A DNA stretch of 64,000 bases from Enterobacter quasihormaechei (GTDB lineage Bacteria > Pseudomonadota > Gammaproteobacteria > Enterobacterales > Enterobacteriaceae), in assembly GCF_004331385.1 (NCBI RefSeq), contig NZ_SJON01000007.1, positions 124,001 to 188,000 on the forward strand, read 5' to 3'. The stretch's first letter is position 1, and each line of letters opens with the position of its first letter. Positions 27,858-39,100 of this stretch are shown here, piece by piece. The translations under genes and the position numbers were made by a program. A model generated the notes under the pieces. That model was not told where the DNA came from. It did not search any database and was given only the letters and a program-made list of their open reading frames with translations.

Positions 27858-27887
27858 AAAAAAACCGGTGGGCATCGCCACACCGGT
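27858..27887 (-). terminator. Intrinsic terminator after galU
   Basis: On the minus strand ACCGGTG / CACCGGT encloses a 10-base loop and is followed by seven T residues. It starts 24 bp after the galU stop. Confidence 0.88.
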
Positions 27888-27911
27888 CTTGTTCAACAGC
27901 CTGTGGGTTTA

Positions 27912-28817
27912 TTACTTAATACCCATGCTGCCTTTGAGCCAGGCTTTAAATTCTTCACCCAGGCTGTTATGGCGAATACCATATTCTACGAAGGCCTGCA
28001 TATAACCGAGTTTATTCCCGCAGTCATGGCTCTTACCTTTCATATGGTAGGCTTCTACGGTCTCTTTCTCGATCAGCATATCGATAGCATCCGTCAGCTG
28101 GATCTCATCGCCCGCACCTGGAGGCGTTTTCGCCAACAGCGCCCAGATTTCAGCGCTCAGTACGTAACGACCCACAACAGCGAGGTTAGACGGCGCGACG
28201 TCAGCTTTAGGTTTTTCAACAACGCCAACCATCGGTACGCTTTCGCCAGGCTTCAGAGCAACACCTTTGCAGTCAACCACACCGTAAGCGGTCACGTCGT
28301 CAACTGGCTCAACCATAATCTGGCTGCTGCCGGTTTCATCAAAGCGTTTAATCATCTCTGCCAGGTTTTCTTGGGAAAGATCGGACTCGTACTCATCAAG
28401 AATCACGTCCGGCAGAATAACCGCGACCGGCTCATCACCCACTACCGGGTGTGCACACAGTACTGCGTGCCCCAGACCTTTCGCCAGGCCCTGACGAACC
28501 TGCATAATGGTAACGTGCGGAGGGCAAATAGACTGCACTTCCTCCAGCAGCTGGCGCTTAACGCGTTTTTCCAGCATCGCTTCGAGTTCGAAACTGGTAT
28601 CAAAATGGTTTTCGATAGAGTTTTTAGATGAATGCGTAACCAGCACAATTTCGGTGATGCCTGCTGCAATACATTCATTCACGACATACTGGATTAATGG
28701 CTTATCAACCAGAGGCAGCATCTCTTTTGGGATTGCCTTCGTTGCTGGCAACATCCTGGTACCCAATCCCGCCACCGGGATAACGGCCTTTCTGACTTTC
28801 GAATTTAGGGCAGCCAT
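27912..28817 (-). CDS. galU: UTP-glucose-1-phosphate uridylyltransferase
   Basis: Makes UDP-glucose from UTP and glucose-1-phosphate for galactose use, LPS core, trehalose and osmoregulated glucans. It has 301 residues from MAALNSKV at 28817; E. coli GalU has 302. The nucleotide-binding signature [19 protein letters not shown] (about residues 18-36) is intact, as is [31 protein letters not shown] precedes the ATG. The extension to 28982 is rejected. It lies next to rssB, as in E. coli. Confidence 0.98.
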   Translation of the reverse strand: MAALNSKVRKAVIPVAGLGTRMLPATKAIPKEMLPLVDKPLIQYVVNECIAAGITEIVLVTHSSKNSIENHFDTSFELEAMLEKRVKRQLLEEVQSICPPHVTIMQVRQGLAKGLGHAVLCAHPVVGDEPVAVILPDVILDEYESDLSQENLAEMIKRFDETGSSQIMVEPVDDVTAYGVVDCKGVALKPGESVPMVGVVEKPKADVAPSNLAVVGRYVLSAEIWALLAKTPPGAGDEIQLTDAIDMLIEKETVEAYHMKGKSHDCGNKLGYMQAFVEYGIRHNSLGEEFKAWLKGSMGIK

Positions 28818-29016
28818 TGAAATTCTCCTGAACTGTTCAAGTTTTGAACTTTTATGCATTGAATAACGCGTTGAGTATACAGTCTCAGCCACTAATAGGG
28901 GTCTGAAAAGAACGCGTTGCCGATCAATTAAGACAAATACGCATGAAACTTGCCGCGATAGTAGCACCGCCAGCAAAAACACAGGTAAAGCAATCTGAAA
29001 AATAAAATTTGACTGC

Positions 29017-30030
29017 TTACTCTGTGGACAACATTAAGCGTAACCGCCCTCCTGCCCCCCAAATTTGGCACTGCCATGAGGTGCAGCGGTGGCTAATTTG
29101 ATTAAGGTAAGTATTACCCAGCGTGCCCAACGGCACGCCGTTACTCACCTGAATATGGTGTTCTCCAGTATTGAGTGTGGCATTTAAACCCGCAGACACC
29201 AGAATAAGGTTATTCAACCCGCTGTGATAATAGCCAACCAGAAGCGGGAACTGCCCCGGTAAATTGGCCTGGCGAAAAAGTTGGTTCACCTGTTTTAGCA
29301 AACTGCCTAACTCAGGAAGCCGTTGCCCCTGATGGGATAATTGTTCCTGTAGCAATCCATTAAAGAGCGCTCGCAGTAATAAGGCCGCCAAAACGCCGTT
29401 ATCTCCCGCTCGGGTAACATCCAGGCAATAAAAGGCGAGGTCGGCATCCGATAACGGTGCAATATCCAGCACCAGTCCAGGCTGGTCAGCCGCTACCAGC
29501 TGGCGATAATTTACTCTGCAATGAGAAATATTTTGCTGCACCGGCGGCTGGAGTTCCTGAAGCAGCTTTGCCGCCGCGAGCGGATTACTGACTAAGGCAT
29601 CCCAGTCCTGAAAAAGACGCTCCTCTTCTTCAACGCGGGAATTAAACATATTGGGATACAGGCAGGCCAATACCGTTTCACGCAGTCGGTTTAAATCTTT
29701 GACCGGTTTGAGCAGGATATCCTGCACCCCCAAACGCAATGCCCTGGCAATGTCGGCCATATTTTCGGTGGCTGAAATCACGAGTATCGGTGTCTGATAA
29801 CCTTCATTACGCAGTTTTTCCACCAGCATTAAGCCGTTCATCCGCGGCATCTCGAGATCGCAGATCATCAGGTCAGGCGCAATGCTGGCCATCTTTTCCA
29901 GCGCCTCGACGCCATCTTCGGCAAGGGACGTGGTTGCACCCAGCGAGGATAACCACGAATCCAGTAGCGATCGGAAAACGGGCTCGTCTTCAACTATCAA
30001 AATGTGTTTTCCGGCCAATGGCTGTGTCAT
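29017..30030 (-). CDS. rssB: RssB, adaptor delivering RpoS to ClpXP
   Basis: Two-component response regulator that binds the stationary-phase sigma factor and hands it to the ClpXP protease. It has 337 residues, as in E. coli. The N-terminal receiver has the phosphoacceptor Asp58 in LMICDLEMP and the lysine in [10 protein letters not shown]. The C-terminal half is a degenerate PP2C-like domain ([24 protein letters not shown]). GGAGGAACC lies just before the ATG. It is probably cotranscribed with rssA, 89 bp upstream. Confidence 0.97.
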   Translation of the reverse strand: MTQPLAGKHILIVEDEPVFRSLLDSWLSSLGATTSLAEDGVEALEKMASIAPDLMICDLEMPRMNGLMLVEKLRNEGYQTPILVISATENMADIARALRLGVQDILLKPVKDLNRLRETVLACLYPNMFNSRVEEEERLFQDWDALVSNPLAAAKLLQELQPPVQQNISHCRVNYRQLVAADQPGLVLDIAPLSDADLAFYCLDVTRAGDNGVLAALLLRALFNGLLQEQLSHQGQRLPELGSLLKQVNQLFRQANLPGQFPLLVGYYHSGLNNLILVSAGLNATLNTGEHHIQVSNGVPLGTLGNTYLNQISHRCTSWQCQIWGAGGRLRLMLSTE

Positions 30031-30119
30031 GGTTCCTCCCCTGGCTGACAGTTACTCAATAGTGGCATGCTATTAGTACTATCGCCTGTCAGATTTTGCT
30101 GAAGTAATCAAAAAAGTGC

Positions 30120-31022
30120 TTAACGTGCTGTACGCACAAAAGGCAACAGTTCATCTATTTTCTTTTCGACGGCTAACGAGCCCGCTGCTATGGCGGCCTC
30201 AGCACGGTGGAAATCAAGTGTAGAGATTTGCGGACAATAGGGTTGAATAAGAATATCCGGAGGATCGCCCGCCATACGGTTTCGCTTCAGGCGATTCTCG
30301 AGAATTTGTATCGAAGTCGTCATGATTTCAACGGCGTTCGGTGCGGTCACCGCACGACGCGCAGTCAGGCGCCCTATTCTGCCGCGTAAACGCGCATGCC
30401 AGGCAAGTTTCTCTTCTTCGGCATCATTGCTGTGAAGATTAACCGACATCAAATCCTGCTGCATAAGGTGAGCGTCGTGTTGTAAATCCACGGCGATGAC
30501 GATATCCGCGCCCAAGGCCCGCGTCAGTGAGATAGGGACAGGATTCACTACGCCACCGTCAACGAGCCAGTAGCCGTTATGAGGCACAGGCGCCATTAAC
30601 CCAGGTATACTACAGGAGGCACGTACGGCGAGATGGATATCCCCTTCAGTGAGCCATAACTCCCTGCCCGTACTGAGGTTGGTTGCAACGGCACCAAAAG
30701 GCATTTGGCAGTGACTGAAGTCAGCGAGAGGCATTATCTTACGAAACTGATTGAACACGCGTTCGCCGCGCAGCAGGCCACCACGCTGCCAGGAGAGATC
30801 CATCAGGCGCAGCACATCCCAGTAACTGAAGGAGCGCACCCAGCTTTCAAGCTCCGGAAGCTTACCGCAGGCGTACGCGGATCCGACCAGCGACCCTATC
30901 GAACACCCTGCAACAATATCAACGTCAATTCCCATCTGCTTTAAAGCATTAATAACGCCAATATGTGACCAGCCCCGGGCGGCACCTGAGCCCAACGCCA
31001 GTCCAATTTTTACCTTTCTCAT
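30120..31022 (-). CDS. rssA: RssA, patatin-like phospholipase family protein
   Basis: Patatin-like protein encoded beside rssB; its cellular substrate is unknown. From MRKVKIGLALGSG at 31022 it has 300 residues (E. coli 301). The oxyanion-hole motif GSGAARG, nucleophile motif GCSIGSL (about residues 42-48) and aspartate motif DGGVVNP are all present, so the Ser-Asp dyad is intact. The 14-codon extension to 31064 is unlikely. It is divergent from ychJ. Confidence 0.96.
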   Translation of the reverse strand: MRKVKIGLALGSGAARGWSHIGVINALKQMGIDVDIVAGCSIGSLVGSAYACGKLPELESWVRSFSYWDVLRLMDLSWQRGGLLRGERVFNQFRKIMPLADFSHCQMPFGAVATNLSTGRELWLTEGDIHLAVRASCSIPGLMAPVPHNGYWLVDGGVVNPVPISLTRALGADIVIAVDLQHDAHLMQQDLMSVNLHSNDAEEEKLAWHARLRGRIGRLTARRAVTAPNAVEIMTTSIQILENRLKRNRMAGDPPDILIQPYCPQISTLDFHRAEAAIAAGSLAVEKKIDELLPFVRTAR

Positions 31023-31135
31023 TAGCCCTGTTTTACTTCCCCTGGATTCCCGACATAGCGTCAACGTAACTGCTCAGTTAACATATTGCTACCTTAAGCG
31101 TTTAACGCCTTATTTTTTGTTCCAGGAAAAGAATT

Positions 31136-31600
31136 GTGTCTCAACTCTGCCCCTGTGGTAGCGCTCTGGAGTATAGCCTATGTTGCCAGCGATATCTTTC
31201 TGGCGAGCAGGTTGCACCAGACCCGTCACACCTTATGCGCTCACGGTATACTGCTTTTGTGATCAAAAACGCAGACTACCTGATTAAAACCTGGCATCCG
31301 TCCTGCCATGCGGCCGATTTTCGTCAAGAGATTGAAGCCGGATTTGCCAACACCGTCTGGCTGGGCCTCACCGTCTTTGATGCCGCTCCCGGCCGCGATG
31401 CCAACGAAGGCTATGTCAGTTTTGTCGCCCGCTTTAGTGAACAAAACAGACCTGGCGCCATCATTGAACGCTCCCGGTTCTTAAAGGACAGCGGGCAATG
31501 GTATTATATTGACGGCACACGTCCGCAGTTCGGTCGTAACGATCCCTGCCCCTGTGGTTCAGGAAAAAAATTTAAAAAGTGTTGCGGCAGTAATGCCTGA
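31136..31600 (+). CDS. ychJ: YchJ, SEC-C zinc-motif protein
   Basis: Cytoplasmic protein of 154 residues similar to E. coli YchJ (152). It carries SEC-C-type zinc motifs at both ends: [13 protein letters not shown] at the N-terminus and [16 protein letters not shown] at the C-terminus, flanking an NTF2-like core. Similar C-terminal tails bind zinc and partner proteins in SecA; the role of YchJ is unknown. The start is GTG at 31136 after CAGGAAAAGAATT. purU follows after 41 bp. Confidence 0.95.
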   Translation: MSQLCPCGSALEYSLCCQRYLSGEQVAPDPSHLMRSRYTAFVIKNADYLIKTWHPSCHAADFRQEIEAGFANTVWLGLTVFDAAPGRDANEGYVSFVARFSEQNRPGAIIERSRFLKDSGQWYYIDGTRPQFGRNDPCPCGSGKKFKKCCGSNA

Positions 31601-31641
31601 CAACTCAGACTTCGCAAATACATAAACAGGATTTCCCGGCG

Positions 31642-32484
31642 ATGCAATCACTACAACGTAAAGTTCTGCGCACCATCTGTCCCGATCAAAAAGGGCTGAT
31701 CGCACGAATCACCAACATTTGCTACAAACATGAACTGAATATCGTGCAGAACAACGAGTTCGTTGACCACCGTACCGGTCGCTTCTTTATGCGTACCGAG
31801 CTGGAAGGCATTTTCAACGACACCACCCTGCTTGCCGATCTGGACAGCGCCCTGCCGGAAGGCTCGGTGCGCGAACTGAACCCGGCGGGTCGTCGCCGCA
31901 TCGTGATTCTGGTCACCAAAGAGGCGCACTGCCTGGGCGATCTGCTGATGAAAGCCAACTACGGTGGCCTGGACGTCGAAATTGCTGCCGTCATCGGCAA
32001 CCATGAAACGCTGCGTACTCTGGTTGAGCGCTTCGACATTCCGTTCGAGCTGGTCAGCCATGAAGGCCATACCCGTGAAGAACACGACAACCTCATGGCG
32101 CAGGCCATCGAGGCGCATAACCCGGACTACGTTGTGCTGGCAAAATACATGCGCGTCCTGACGCCGTCCTTCGTGGCACGCTTCCCGAATAAAATAATTA
32201 ACATTCACCATTCGTTCCTGCCAGCCTTCATTGGCGCGCGTCCATATCACCAGGCTTACGAGCGTGGGGTGAAGATCATTGGTGCGACCGCCCACTACGT
32301 GAATGATAATCTGGACGAAGGTCCAATCATCATGCAGGACGTGATTCACGTGGATCACACCTACACGGCAGAAGATATGATGCGAGCGGGCCGTGACGTT
32401 GAGAAGAACGTGTTGAGCCGTGCGCTGTATCAGGTTCTTGCCCAGCGCGTCTTCGTGTACGGCAACAGAACGATTATTCTTTAA
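31642..32484 (+). CDS. purU: Formyltetrahydrofolate deformylase
   Basis: Hydrolyses 10-formyl-THF to formate and THF, balancing one-carbon pools and supplying formate for PurT. It has 280 residues, as in E. coli. An N-terminal ACT domain (about 8-90) precedes a formyltransferase-like domain with INIHHSFLPAFIGARPYHQA, the GATAHYVN histidine and LDEGPII aspartate that form the catalytic site. The ATG at 31642 follows an AACAGG stretch. The tyrosine tRNA genes follow, as in E. coli. Confidence 0.98.
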   Translation: MQSLQRKVLRTICPDQKGLIARITNICYKHELNIVQNNEFVDHRTGRFFMRTELEGIFNDTTLLADLDSALPEGSVRELNPAGRRRIVILVTKEAHCLGDLLMKANYGGLDVEIAAVIGNHETLRTLVERFDIPFELVSHEGHTREEHDNLMAQAIEAHNPDYVVLAKYMRVLTPSFVARFPNKIINIHHSFLPAFIGARPYHQAYERGVKIIGATAHYVNDNLDEGPIIMQDVIHVDHTYTAEDMMRAGRDVEKNVLSRALYQVLAQRVFVYGNRTIIL

Positions 32485-32565
32485 TCCTTTGTAAAATGAA
32501 TTGATTAGCTTTACGCCTTTACGGATAAAAAGCAGGCAAACAGCGTCATTTACCTAAAGGAATGC

Positions 32566-32593
32566 TTTACAGGGGCGTCTCATTTGATATGAT
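32566..32593 (+). promoter_or_regulatory. tyrTV tRNA promoter
   Basis: -35 TTTACA (32566-32571), 16-bp spacer and -10 TATGAT (32588-32593), followed by a GCGCCCC discriminator. This matches the well-studied E. coli tyrT promoter, and the GC-rich discriminator is the hallmark of stringent (ppGpp/DksA) control. Confidence 0.85.
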
Positions 32594-32641
32594 GCGCCCC
32601 GCTTCCAACAGGAAGCAGGCCAGTAAAAAGCATTACCCCGT

Positions 32642-32726
<85 letters not shown>

Positions 32727-32760
32727 TCTTCAGTTTTACCTCAAATTATGAATTACCCCT

Positions 32761-32826
<66 letters not shown>

Positions 32827-32845
<19 letters not shown>

Positions 32846-33071
32846 TCACTTCCAGATCCTTCAGCACTCTCCAAAAGCACAATGCGCCATGTTTCTCCAG
32901 TGCGGGGAAGGATGAGAAGCTTCGACCAAGGTTCGATTCGAGCGTAGCGAGAAAGCGTTGCCGCAGGCAACGACCCGAAGGGCGAGGCGCAACGCGCCGA
33001 GTAATCCTTCCCCCACCACCATCACTTTCCAGATCCTTCAGCACTCTCCATAAGCACAATGCGCCATGTTT
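32827..33071 (+). repeat. tRNA-tail direct repeats downstream of tyrTV (rtT/tpr-type region)
   Basis: A unit beginning with the last 19 nt of the tRNA (AATCCTTCCCCCACCACCA) and continuing through ATCACT...CCAGATCCTTCAGC...AATGCGCCATGTTT occurs at 32827-32894 and again at 33003-33071, a period of 176 bp with two or three differences. E. coli tyrT carries comparable 178-bp repeats that yield the rtT RNA and the small Tpr frame. Here there is one extra copy of the tail. A hairpin CGTTGCC / GGCAACG lies between the copies at 32956-32972. No protein is called in this 415-bp interval. Confidence 0.75.
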
Positions 33072-33110
33072 TCCGATGCCGGAAGTAAGCCTTCCCTGCC
33101 TGTTTTCCAC

Positions 33111-33180
33111 GGTGGCGCTTCGCTTACCGGGGCTACAAACATATTCGTAGGCCGGGTAAGGCGCAGCCGCCACCCGGCAT
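33111..33180. repeat. REP pair (BIME)
   Basis: GGTGGCGCTTCGCTTACCGG at 33111-33130 and GTAGGCCGGGTAAGGCGCAG... at 33147-33180, ending GCCGCCACCCGGCA, form two oppositely oriented REP units. It lies between the tRNA region and the narI terminator. Confidence 0.75.
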
Positions 33181-33218
33181 CCGACCGCGACATCCGCGCT
33201 AAACCCAGGCACCAGGCC

Positions 33219-33244
33219 AAAAAAAACCCCGCAAAAGCGGGGTT
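33219..33244 (-). terminator. narGHJI terminator
   Basis: Stem AACCCCGC / GCGGGGTT with loop TTTT on the minus strand, followed by six further T residues. It begins 16 bp after the narI stop. Confidence 0.93.
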
Positions 33245-33260
33245 CTTCAAAACAACGAAA

Positions 33261-33938
33261 TCAGCGACGAGCACGCACTACCTGATATTTGCGCGTCAGG
33301 TACTCCACCGGCGCGCTCCAGATATGCACCAGACGGGAGAAAGGGAACAGCACAAACAGGGTCATACCCAGCACCAGGTGAACGCGGAAGATAAACGCCA
33401 CGCCGTCCAGATGCTCAGATGCACCGCCGTGGAAGGTCACGACGGACTGCGCCCACCCCACCAGCTTCATCATTTCACTGCCGTCCATATGCTGCGCAGA
33501 GAATGGAATAGTCAGCAGACCCAGCGCGCATTGCACCATCAGCAGGGAGAGGATCAGGATGTCCGCGCCTGTGGTGGTAGCCCGCACGCGTGGGCTGAAC
33601 AGACGACGTTTCAGCAGCAGCAGACCACCCACCAGGGTCATCACGCCGCAGGCACCCCCGGCGATCATCGCCATCTTCTGCTTCACTTCAATCGGCAGCC
33701 ACGCTTCGTACATCCAGTGCGGCGTCAGCATTCCCAGGAAGTGACCGGCGAAAATCCCCAAAATCCCGATGTGGAACAGGTTTGACGCCAGGTTCATCCC
33801 CTTACGATCCAGCATCTGGCTGGAGGCAGCACGCCAGGTGTACTGGCCATAGTCATAACGCAGCCAGCTTCCCACCAGGAACACGGTGCCCGCGATATAC
33901 GGGTAAATGTCAAAGAAGAACATATTCAGGAAGTGCAT
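33261..33938 (-). CDS. narI: Respiratory nitrate reductase A gamma subunit (cytochrome b)
   Basis: Membrane anchor of NarGHI. It oxidises quinol at the periplasmic side and passes electrons through two b hemes to NarH. It has 225 residues, as in E. coli, with five membrane segments. Axial histidines are in the conserved [15 protein letters not shown] and [10 protein letters not shown]...RVHLVLGM regions. It is the last gene of the nar operon and shares one base with narJ. Confidence 0.98.
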   Translation of the reverse strand: MHFLNMFFFDIYPYIAGTVFLVGSWLRYDYGQYTWRAASSQMLDRKGMNLASNLFHIGILGIFAGHFLGMLTPHWMYEAWLPIEVKQKMAMIAGGACGVMTLVGGLLLLKRRLFSPRVRATTTGADILILSLLMVQCALGLLTIPFSAQHMDGSEMMKLVGWAQSVVTFHGGASEHLDGVAFIFRVHLVLGMTLFVLFPFSRLVHIWSAPVEYLTRKYQVVRARR

Positions 33939-34648
33939 TAGTGCTGTCCTCCGTTAGAGATATTCAAATATTGCGGAGCCACCGCTCCGGCAAAACGACG
34001 CTGATGCGCAGAGATTTCAGACTCGCCACAGTTCTGGTCAGCAAAGAATTTCACCTGCTCTTCTTCCCAGACGGCGTCCAGCGCTTGTGGGGTATCGTCG
34101 CGAGCTTCATCCGCGATTTTTTCCGCCACTTTTTCACTGTCGACCGAGGCGTTCGCCAGCTTCACCAGCAGATCGAACAGTACGGCATAGCGGCTCTCAC
34201 GCTGCTGTAGACGTGCGCCGAGCAGCGCCAGAATGGGAGCGATGTCCTGCAACCCCCCCAGGGCCTCTTCTTTCGGCAACTGCGCCAGATACTCCAGGTA
34301 CAGCGGCAGGTGATCCGGCAGCTCGCGGCTGTCGAGTTGCAGACCGTGCTGTTCGTACTGGGCCATCAGATCCACCATCGCCTGACCACGGTCGCGGGAT
34401 TCACCGTGAACGTGTTCAAACAGCAGCAGAGACGTCGCACGACCACGGTCAAACAGCTGGCTGTAGTCCGCCTGCGCGTCGAGAAGATCGCGCGCCAGCA
34501 GGTCGCGGAGGAAAACGCCCAGCTTCTGGGCATCCTCTTTATCCAGGTTTTCAGATGACGCGAGTGCATCAAAGAGTTCCTGTTGATGCTGCGCAAGCGC
34601 AGCATCAGGGTACTCGAGCAGACGCGAAACAATGACGAGTTCAATCAT
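33938..34648 (-). CDS. narJ: Nitrate reductase A assembly chaperone NarJ
   Basis: Cytoplasmic redox-enzyme maturation chaperone that keeps apo-NarGH off the membrane until molybdenum cofactor and iron-sulfur centres are inserted. It has 236 residues, as in E. coli, is all-helical and acidic, with the TorD/NarJ-type [23 protein letters not shown] region near residue 115. It overlaps narH by 4 bp and narI by 1 bp. Confidence 0.97.
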   Translation of the reverse strand: MIELVIVSRLLEYPDAALAQHQQELFDALASSENLDKEDAQKLGVFLRDLLARDLLDAQADYSQLFDRGRATSLLLFEHVHGESRDRGQAMVDLMAQYEQHGLQLDSRELPDHLPLYLEYLAQLPKEEALGGLQDIAPILALLGARLQQRESRYAVLFDLLVKLANASVDSEKVAEKIADEARDDTPQALDAVWEEEQVKFFADQNCGESEISAHQRRFAGAVAPQYLNISNGGQH

Positions 34649-36180
34649 TGGTGCGGCTCCGTTTTGCTGGTCACATCCATCGCGTCGATGCGGCGGCTGT
34701 TGAACAGGTTGAATTTACTGTCTGACCCGTGGCAACCGTCGCCAAAGGTAAAGCCACACCCGCTTTTCTCCGGGAAGGCCTCGCGCGCCAGCTCGCGGTG
34801 GCTGCTTGGCACCACGAAACGATCTTCGTAGTTAGCGATTGCCAGATAGCGGTACATCTCCTGCGCCTGCGCTTCGGTCAGGCCGACCTCTTCCAGCGCG
34901 CGGGTATCGTTAACACCGTCAACGGTTTCCGCACGTTTGAAGTGACGCATTGCCAGCATACGTTTCAGCGCCAGCAGCACCGGCTGGGTATCTCCGGCGG
35001 TCAGCAGGTTGGCCAGGTACTGAACCGGGATACGCAGGCTTTCCACGTCCGGCAGAATACCGTTGCTGCCCAGCTCACCCGCGTCCGCCGCAGACTGAAT
35101 CGGCGACAGAGGCGGCACGTACCAGACCATCGGCAGCGTGCGGTATTCCGGGTGCAGTGGCAGGGCCAGCTTCCAGTCCATCGCCATTTTGTACACCGGA
35201 GACTGCTGCGCGGCGTCGATCACGCTCTGCGGTACGCCGTCTTTCAGCGCCTGCTCAATCACCTTCGGATCGTTCGGATCGAGGAAGACGTCCAGCTGAC
35301 GCTGATAGAGGTCTTTTTCGTTCTCGGTGCTTGCGGCATTCTCAATCGCGTCCGCGTCGTACAGCAGCACGCCGAGGTAGCGGATACGGCCTACGCAGCT
35401 CTCGGAGCAGACGGTCGGCATACCGGCTTCGATGCGCGGATAGCAGAAGATGCACTTCTCTGACTTACCGCTCTTCCAGTTGAAGTAGATTTTTTTGTAC
35501 GGACAGCCGGTGATGCACATACGCCAGCCGCGGCACTTGTCCTGGTCGATCAGCACGATGCCGTCTTCTTCACGCTTGTAGATGGCGCCGCTCGGGCAGG
35601 TCGCGACGCACGCCGGGTTCAGGCAGTGTTCGCACAGGCGCGGCAGATACATCATGAAGGTGTTTTCGAACTGGCCGTACATCGCCTTCTGCATGTTCTC
35701 GAAGTTCTGGTCCTTCGCGCGTTTTTCGAACTCGCCGCCCAGAATTTCTTCCCAGTTTGGACCGCTGGTAATTTTGTCCATGCGCTTACCGGTGATCAGC
35801 GAGCGAGGACGGGCGATCGGCTGGTGTTTGCTTTCCGGCGCGTTGTGCAGGTTCTGATAGTCGTAATCAAACGGCTCGTAGTAATCGTCGATGCCCGGCA
35901 GATGCGGGTTAGCGAAGATTTTACCGAGCAGCATCGCACGGTTACCCATGCGCGGTTGCAGTTTGCCGTTGATTTTACGGATCCAGCCGCCCTTCCACTT
36001 CTCCTGGTTTTCCCAGTCGGTCGGGAAGCCGGTGCCCGGCTTGCTTTCCACGTTGTTAAACCAGGCGTACTCCATACCTTCACGGCTGGTCCAGACGTTT
36101 TTACAGGTGACCGAGCAGGTATGACAGCCGATGCATTTATCCAGATTCAGCACCATGCCGACTTGTGAACGAATTTTCAT
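34645..36180 (-). CDS. narH: Respiratory nitrate reductase A beta subunit (iron-sulfur)
   Basis: Electron-transfer subunit carrying one [3Fe-4S] and three [4Fe-4S] clusters between NarI and NarG, on the cytoplasmic face. It has 511 residues (E. coli 512). All four cysteine groups are visible: CIGCHTCSVTCKN (residue 16 on), CEHCLNPACVATCPSG, CRGWRMCITGCPYKK, where Trp replaces one Cys and gives the 3Fe cluster, and CIFCYPRIEAGMPTVCSESCVG. It overlaps narG and narJ by 4 bp each. Confidence 0.98.
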   Translation of the reverse strand: MKIRSQVGMVLNLDKCIGCHTCSVTCKNVWTSREGMEYAWFNNVESKPGTGFPTDWENQEKWKGGWIRKINGKLQPRMGNRAMLLGKIFANPHLPGIDDYYEPFDYDYQNLHNAPESKHQPIARPRSLITGKRMDKITSGPNWEEILGGEFEKRAKDQNFENMQKAMYGQFENTFMMYLPRLCEHCLNPACVATCPSGAIYKREEDGIVLIDQDKCRGWRMCITGCPYKKIYFNWKSGKSEKCIFCYPRIEAGMPTVCSESCVGRIRYLGVLLYDADAIENAASTENEKDLYQRQLDVFLDPNDPKVIEQALKDGVPQSVIDAAQQSPVYKMAMDWKLALPLHPEYRTLPMVWYVPPLSPIQSAADAGELGSNGILPDVESLRIPVQYLANLLTAGDTQPVLLALKRMLAMRHFKRAETVDGVNDTRALEEVGLTEAQAQEMYRYLAIANYEDRFVVPSSHRELAREAFPEKSGCGFTFGDGCHGSDSKFNLFNSRRIDAMDVTSKTEPHQ

Positions 36181-39100
36181 TTTACGCTCTCCTGTACCTG
36201 GTCATTACCTTCGCCGTCTAACCAGTTAATATTCTTCATCTTACGTACCACCACGAACTCATCGCGGTTCGATCCTACGGTGCCGTAGTAGTTAAAGCCG
36301 TAGGCCAGCTGGGCATAGCCACCAATCATATGGGTCGGCTTCGGCGTAATACGGGTCACGGAGTTGTGAATACCGCCGCGCTGCTCGGTGATCTCTGAAC
36401 CCGGCAGGTTAACGATACGTTCCTGCGCGTGATACATCATGGTCATCCCGGCCGGCACGCGCTGGCTCACCACGGCTCGTGCCGTCAGGGCACCGTTACT
36501 GTTGAACACTTCGATCCAGTCGTTATCTTCGATACCCAGATCTTTGGCGTCCGCTTCGCTCATCCAGACAATCGGACCGCCGCGTGACAGCGTAAGCATC
36601 AGCAGGTTGTCGCTGTAGGTGGAGTGGATACCCCACTTCTGGTGCGGCGTCAGGAAGTTCAGCGCCTTCTCAGGGTTACCGTTCGATTTCGCGCCCATTA
36701 CCGCTTTCACGGAGCGGGTGTCGATTGGCGGACGGTACACCAGCAGGCTTTCACCGAAGTCACGCATCCACTGGTGGTCCTGATACAGAGACTGACGACC
36801 AGAAAGCGTGCGCCAGGGGATCAGCTCGTGAACGTTGGTATAACCAGCGTTATAGGACACATGCTCATCTTCCAGACCAGACCAGGTCGGGCTGGAGATA
36901 ATTTTTCGCGGCTGGGCCTGAATATCGCGGAAGCGAATTTTCTCTTCCTCTTTATTCTTCGCCAGATGCGTGTGGTCACGACCGGTAAATTCACTCAGGG
37001 CCGCCCACGCTTTCACCGCCACGTGGCCGTTGGTTTCCGGTGCCAGGGTCAGGATCATCTCCGCCGCATCAATTGCCGTGTTCAGCATTGGCTGGCCTTT
37101 GGCCGGGCCGTCTGCTTTGGTGTAATTGAGCTTGCGCAGCAGGTCCATTTCGCTCTGGGTATTCCAGGCGATGCCTTTGCCGCCGTTACCGATTTTCTCC
37201 ATCAGCGGGCCGACAGAGGTAAAGCGCTCGTAGGTTGCCGGGTAATCACGTTCAACCGGAATGATGTGCGGCGCGGTCACGCCCGGGATCAGGTCGCATT
37301 CGCCTTTTTTCCAGTCCTTCACGTCAAGCGGCTGCGCCAGTTCGGCAGCGGAGTCGTGCTGGATTGGCAGCGTCACCACGTCGGTCTCTTTGCCCAGGTG
37401 ACCTACGCAGACTTCGGAGAATTTCTTCGCGATGTCTTTGTAGATATCCCAGTCGCTTTTCGATTCCCACGCCGGGTCAACGGCGGCAGACAGCGGATGA
37501 ATAAACGGATGCATGTCCGAGGTATTCATGTCGTCTTTTTCGTACCAAGTGGCGGTTGGCAGCACGATATCGGAGTAAAGGCAGGTGCTGGACAGACGGA
37601 AGTCCAGCGTCACCACCAGATCCAGCTTGCCGTCCAGACCGTTGTCTTTCCATTCCACTTCTTCTGGCTTCACGCCGCCCTGCTTGCCGAGGTCTTTACC
37701 CTGAATACCGTTCTCGGTGCCCAGCAGGTATTTCAGCATGTACTCGTGGCCTTTACCGGACGAGCCGAGCAGGTTGGAGCGCCAGATGAACAGGTTGCGC
37801 GGATGGTTTTTACCGTTTTCAGGCTGTTCTGCCGCGAAACGAATTGAGCCTTCCTTGAGCGATTTCACGGTGTAATCCACCGGCGACATGCCCGCTTTCT
37901 TCGCCTCTTGTGCAATACGCAGCGGGTTAGTGCCCAGCTGCGGCGCCGACGGCAGCCAGCCCATACGTTCAGCGCGCACGTTGAAATCAATCAGGTGGCC
38001 GCTGTAGCGGGATTTATCCGCCATCGGCGACAGCAGCTCCTGCGCGGTAACCGTCTCGTAGCGCCACTGGCTGGAGTGGTTATAGAAGTAGGAGGTGCTG
38101 TTCATGTGACGTGCCGGGCGCTGCCAGTCAAGGGCAAACGCCAGCGGCTGCCAGCCGGTCTGCGGACGCAGTTTTTCCTGGCCCACGTAGTGCGCCCAGC
38201 CGCCGCCGCTCTGACCGACGCAGCCGCAGAAGATCAGCATGTTGATCAGGCCGCGATAGTTCATATCGAGGTGATACCAGTGGTTCAGACCGGCACCCAC
38301 GATGATCATCGAACGACCGTGAGTTTTGTCGGCGTTTTCCGCAAATTCACGCGCGATACGGGTGATCTGCGCGCGCGGCACGCCGGTGATCTGCTCCGCC
38401 CAGGCCGGGGTATAGGCCTTCACGTCGTCGTAGCTGGTTGCGCAGTTTTCGTCGTTCAGACCGCGCTCCAGGCCGTAGTTCGCCATGGTCAGGTCGTAGA
38501 CCGTCGTGACCAGCGCGGTAGAGCCGTCCGCCAGTTGCAGGCGCTTAACCGGCAGTTTGTGCATCAGGACGTTTTGCAGCTCAACCTTGTTGAAGTGCTC
38601 GGAACCTTCACCGCCAAAGTACGGGAAGCCGACATCGGCGATCTCGTCCTGGCTGCCCAGCATGCTGAGGCGCAGTTCCGTCTCTTCGCCGGTGGTGCCG
38701 TTACGCTGCTCCAGGTTCCATTTGCCTTTCTCGCCCCAGCGGAAGCCGATAGAACCGTTAGGTGCCATCAGCTCGCCGTTGCTGTTGCAGGCGACCGTTT
38801 TCCACTCTGGGTTGTTTTCCTGCCCCAGCGCGTCCACCAGATCCGCAGCACGCAGCATACGGCCCGCCGCGTAGTAGCCGTCGCGCTCTTCGAGCATCAC
38901 CAGCATAGGCATGTCGGTGTAGCGACGGACGTAATCAGTGAAGTACTGGCTTGGCTTGTCGAGGTGGAACTCACGCAGCATGACGTGGCCCATCGCCAGC
39001 GCCATTGCGGCATCGGTACCCTGTTTTGGGGCCAGCCACAGGTCGCACAGCTTGGCGATTTCCGCGTAGTCCGGCGTTACCGCGACGGTTTTCGTCCCTT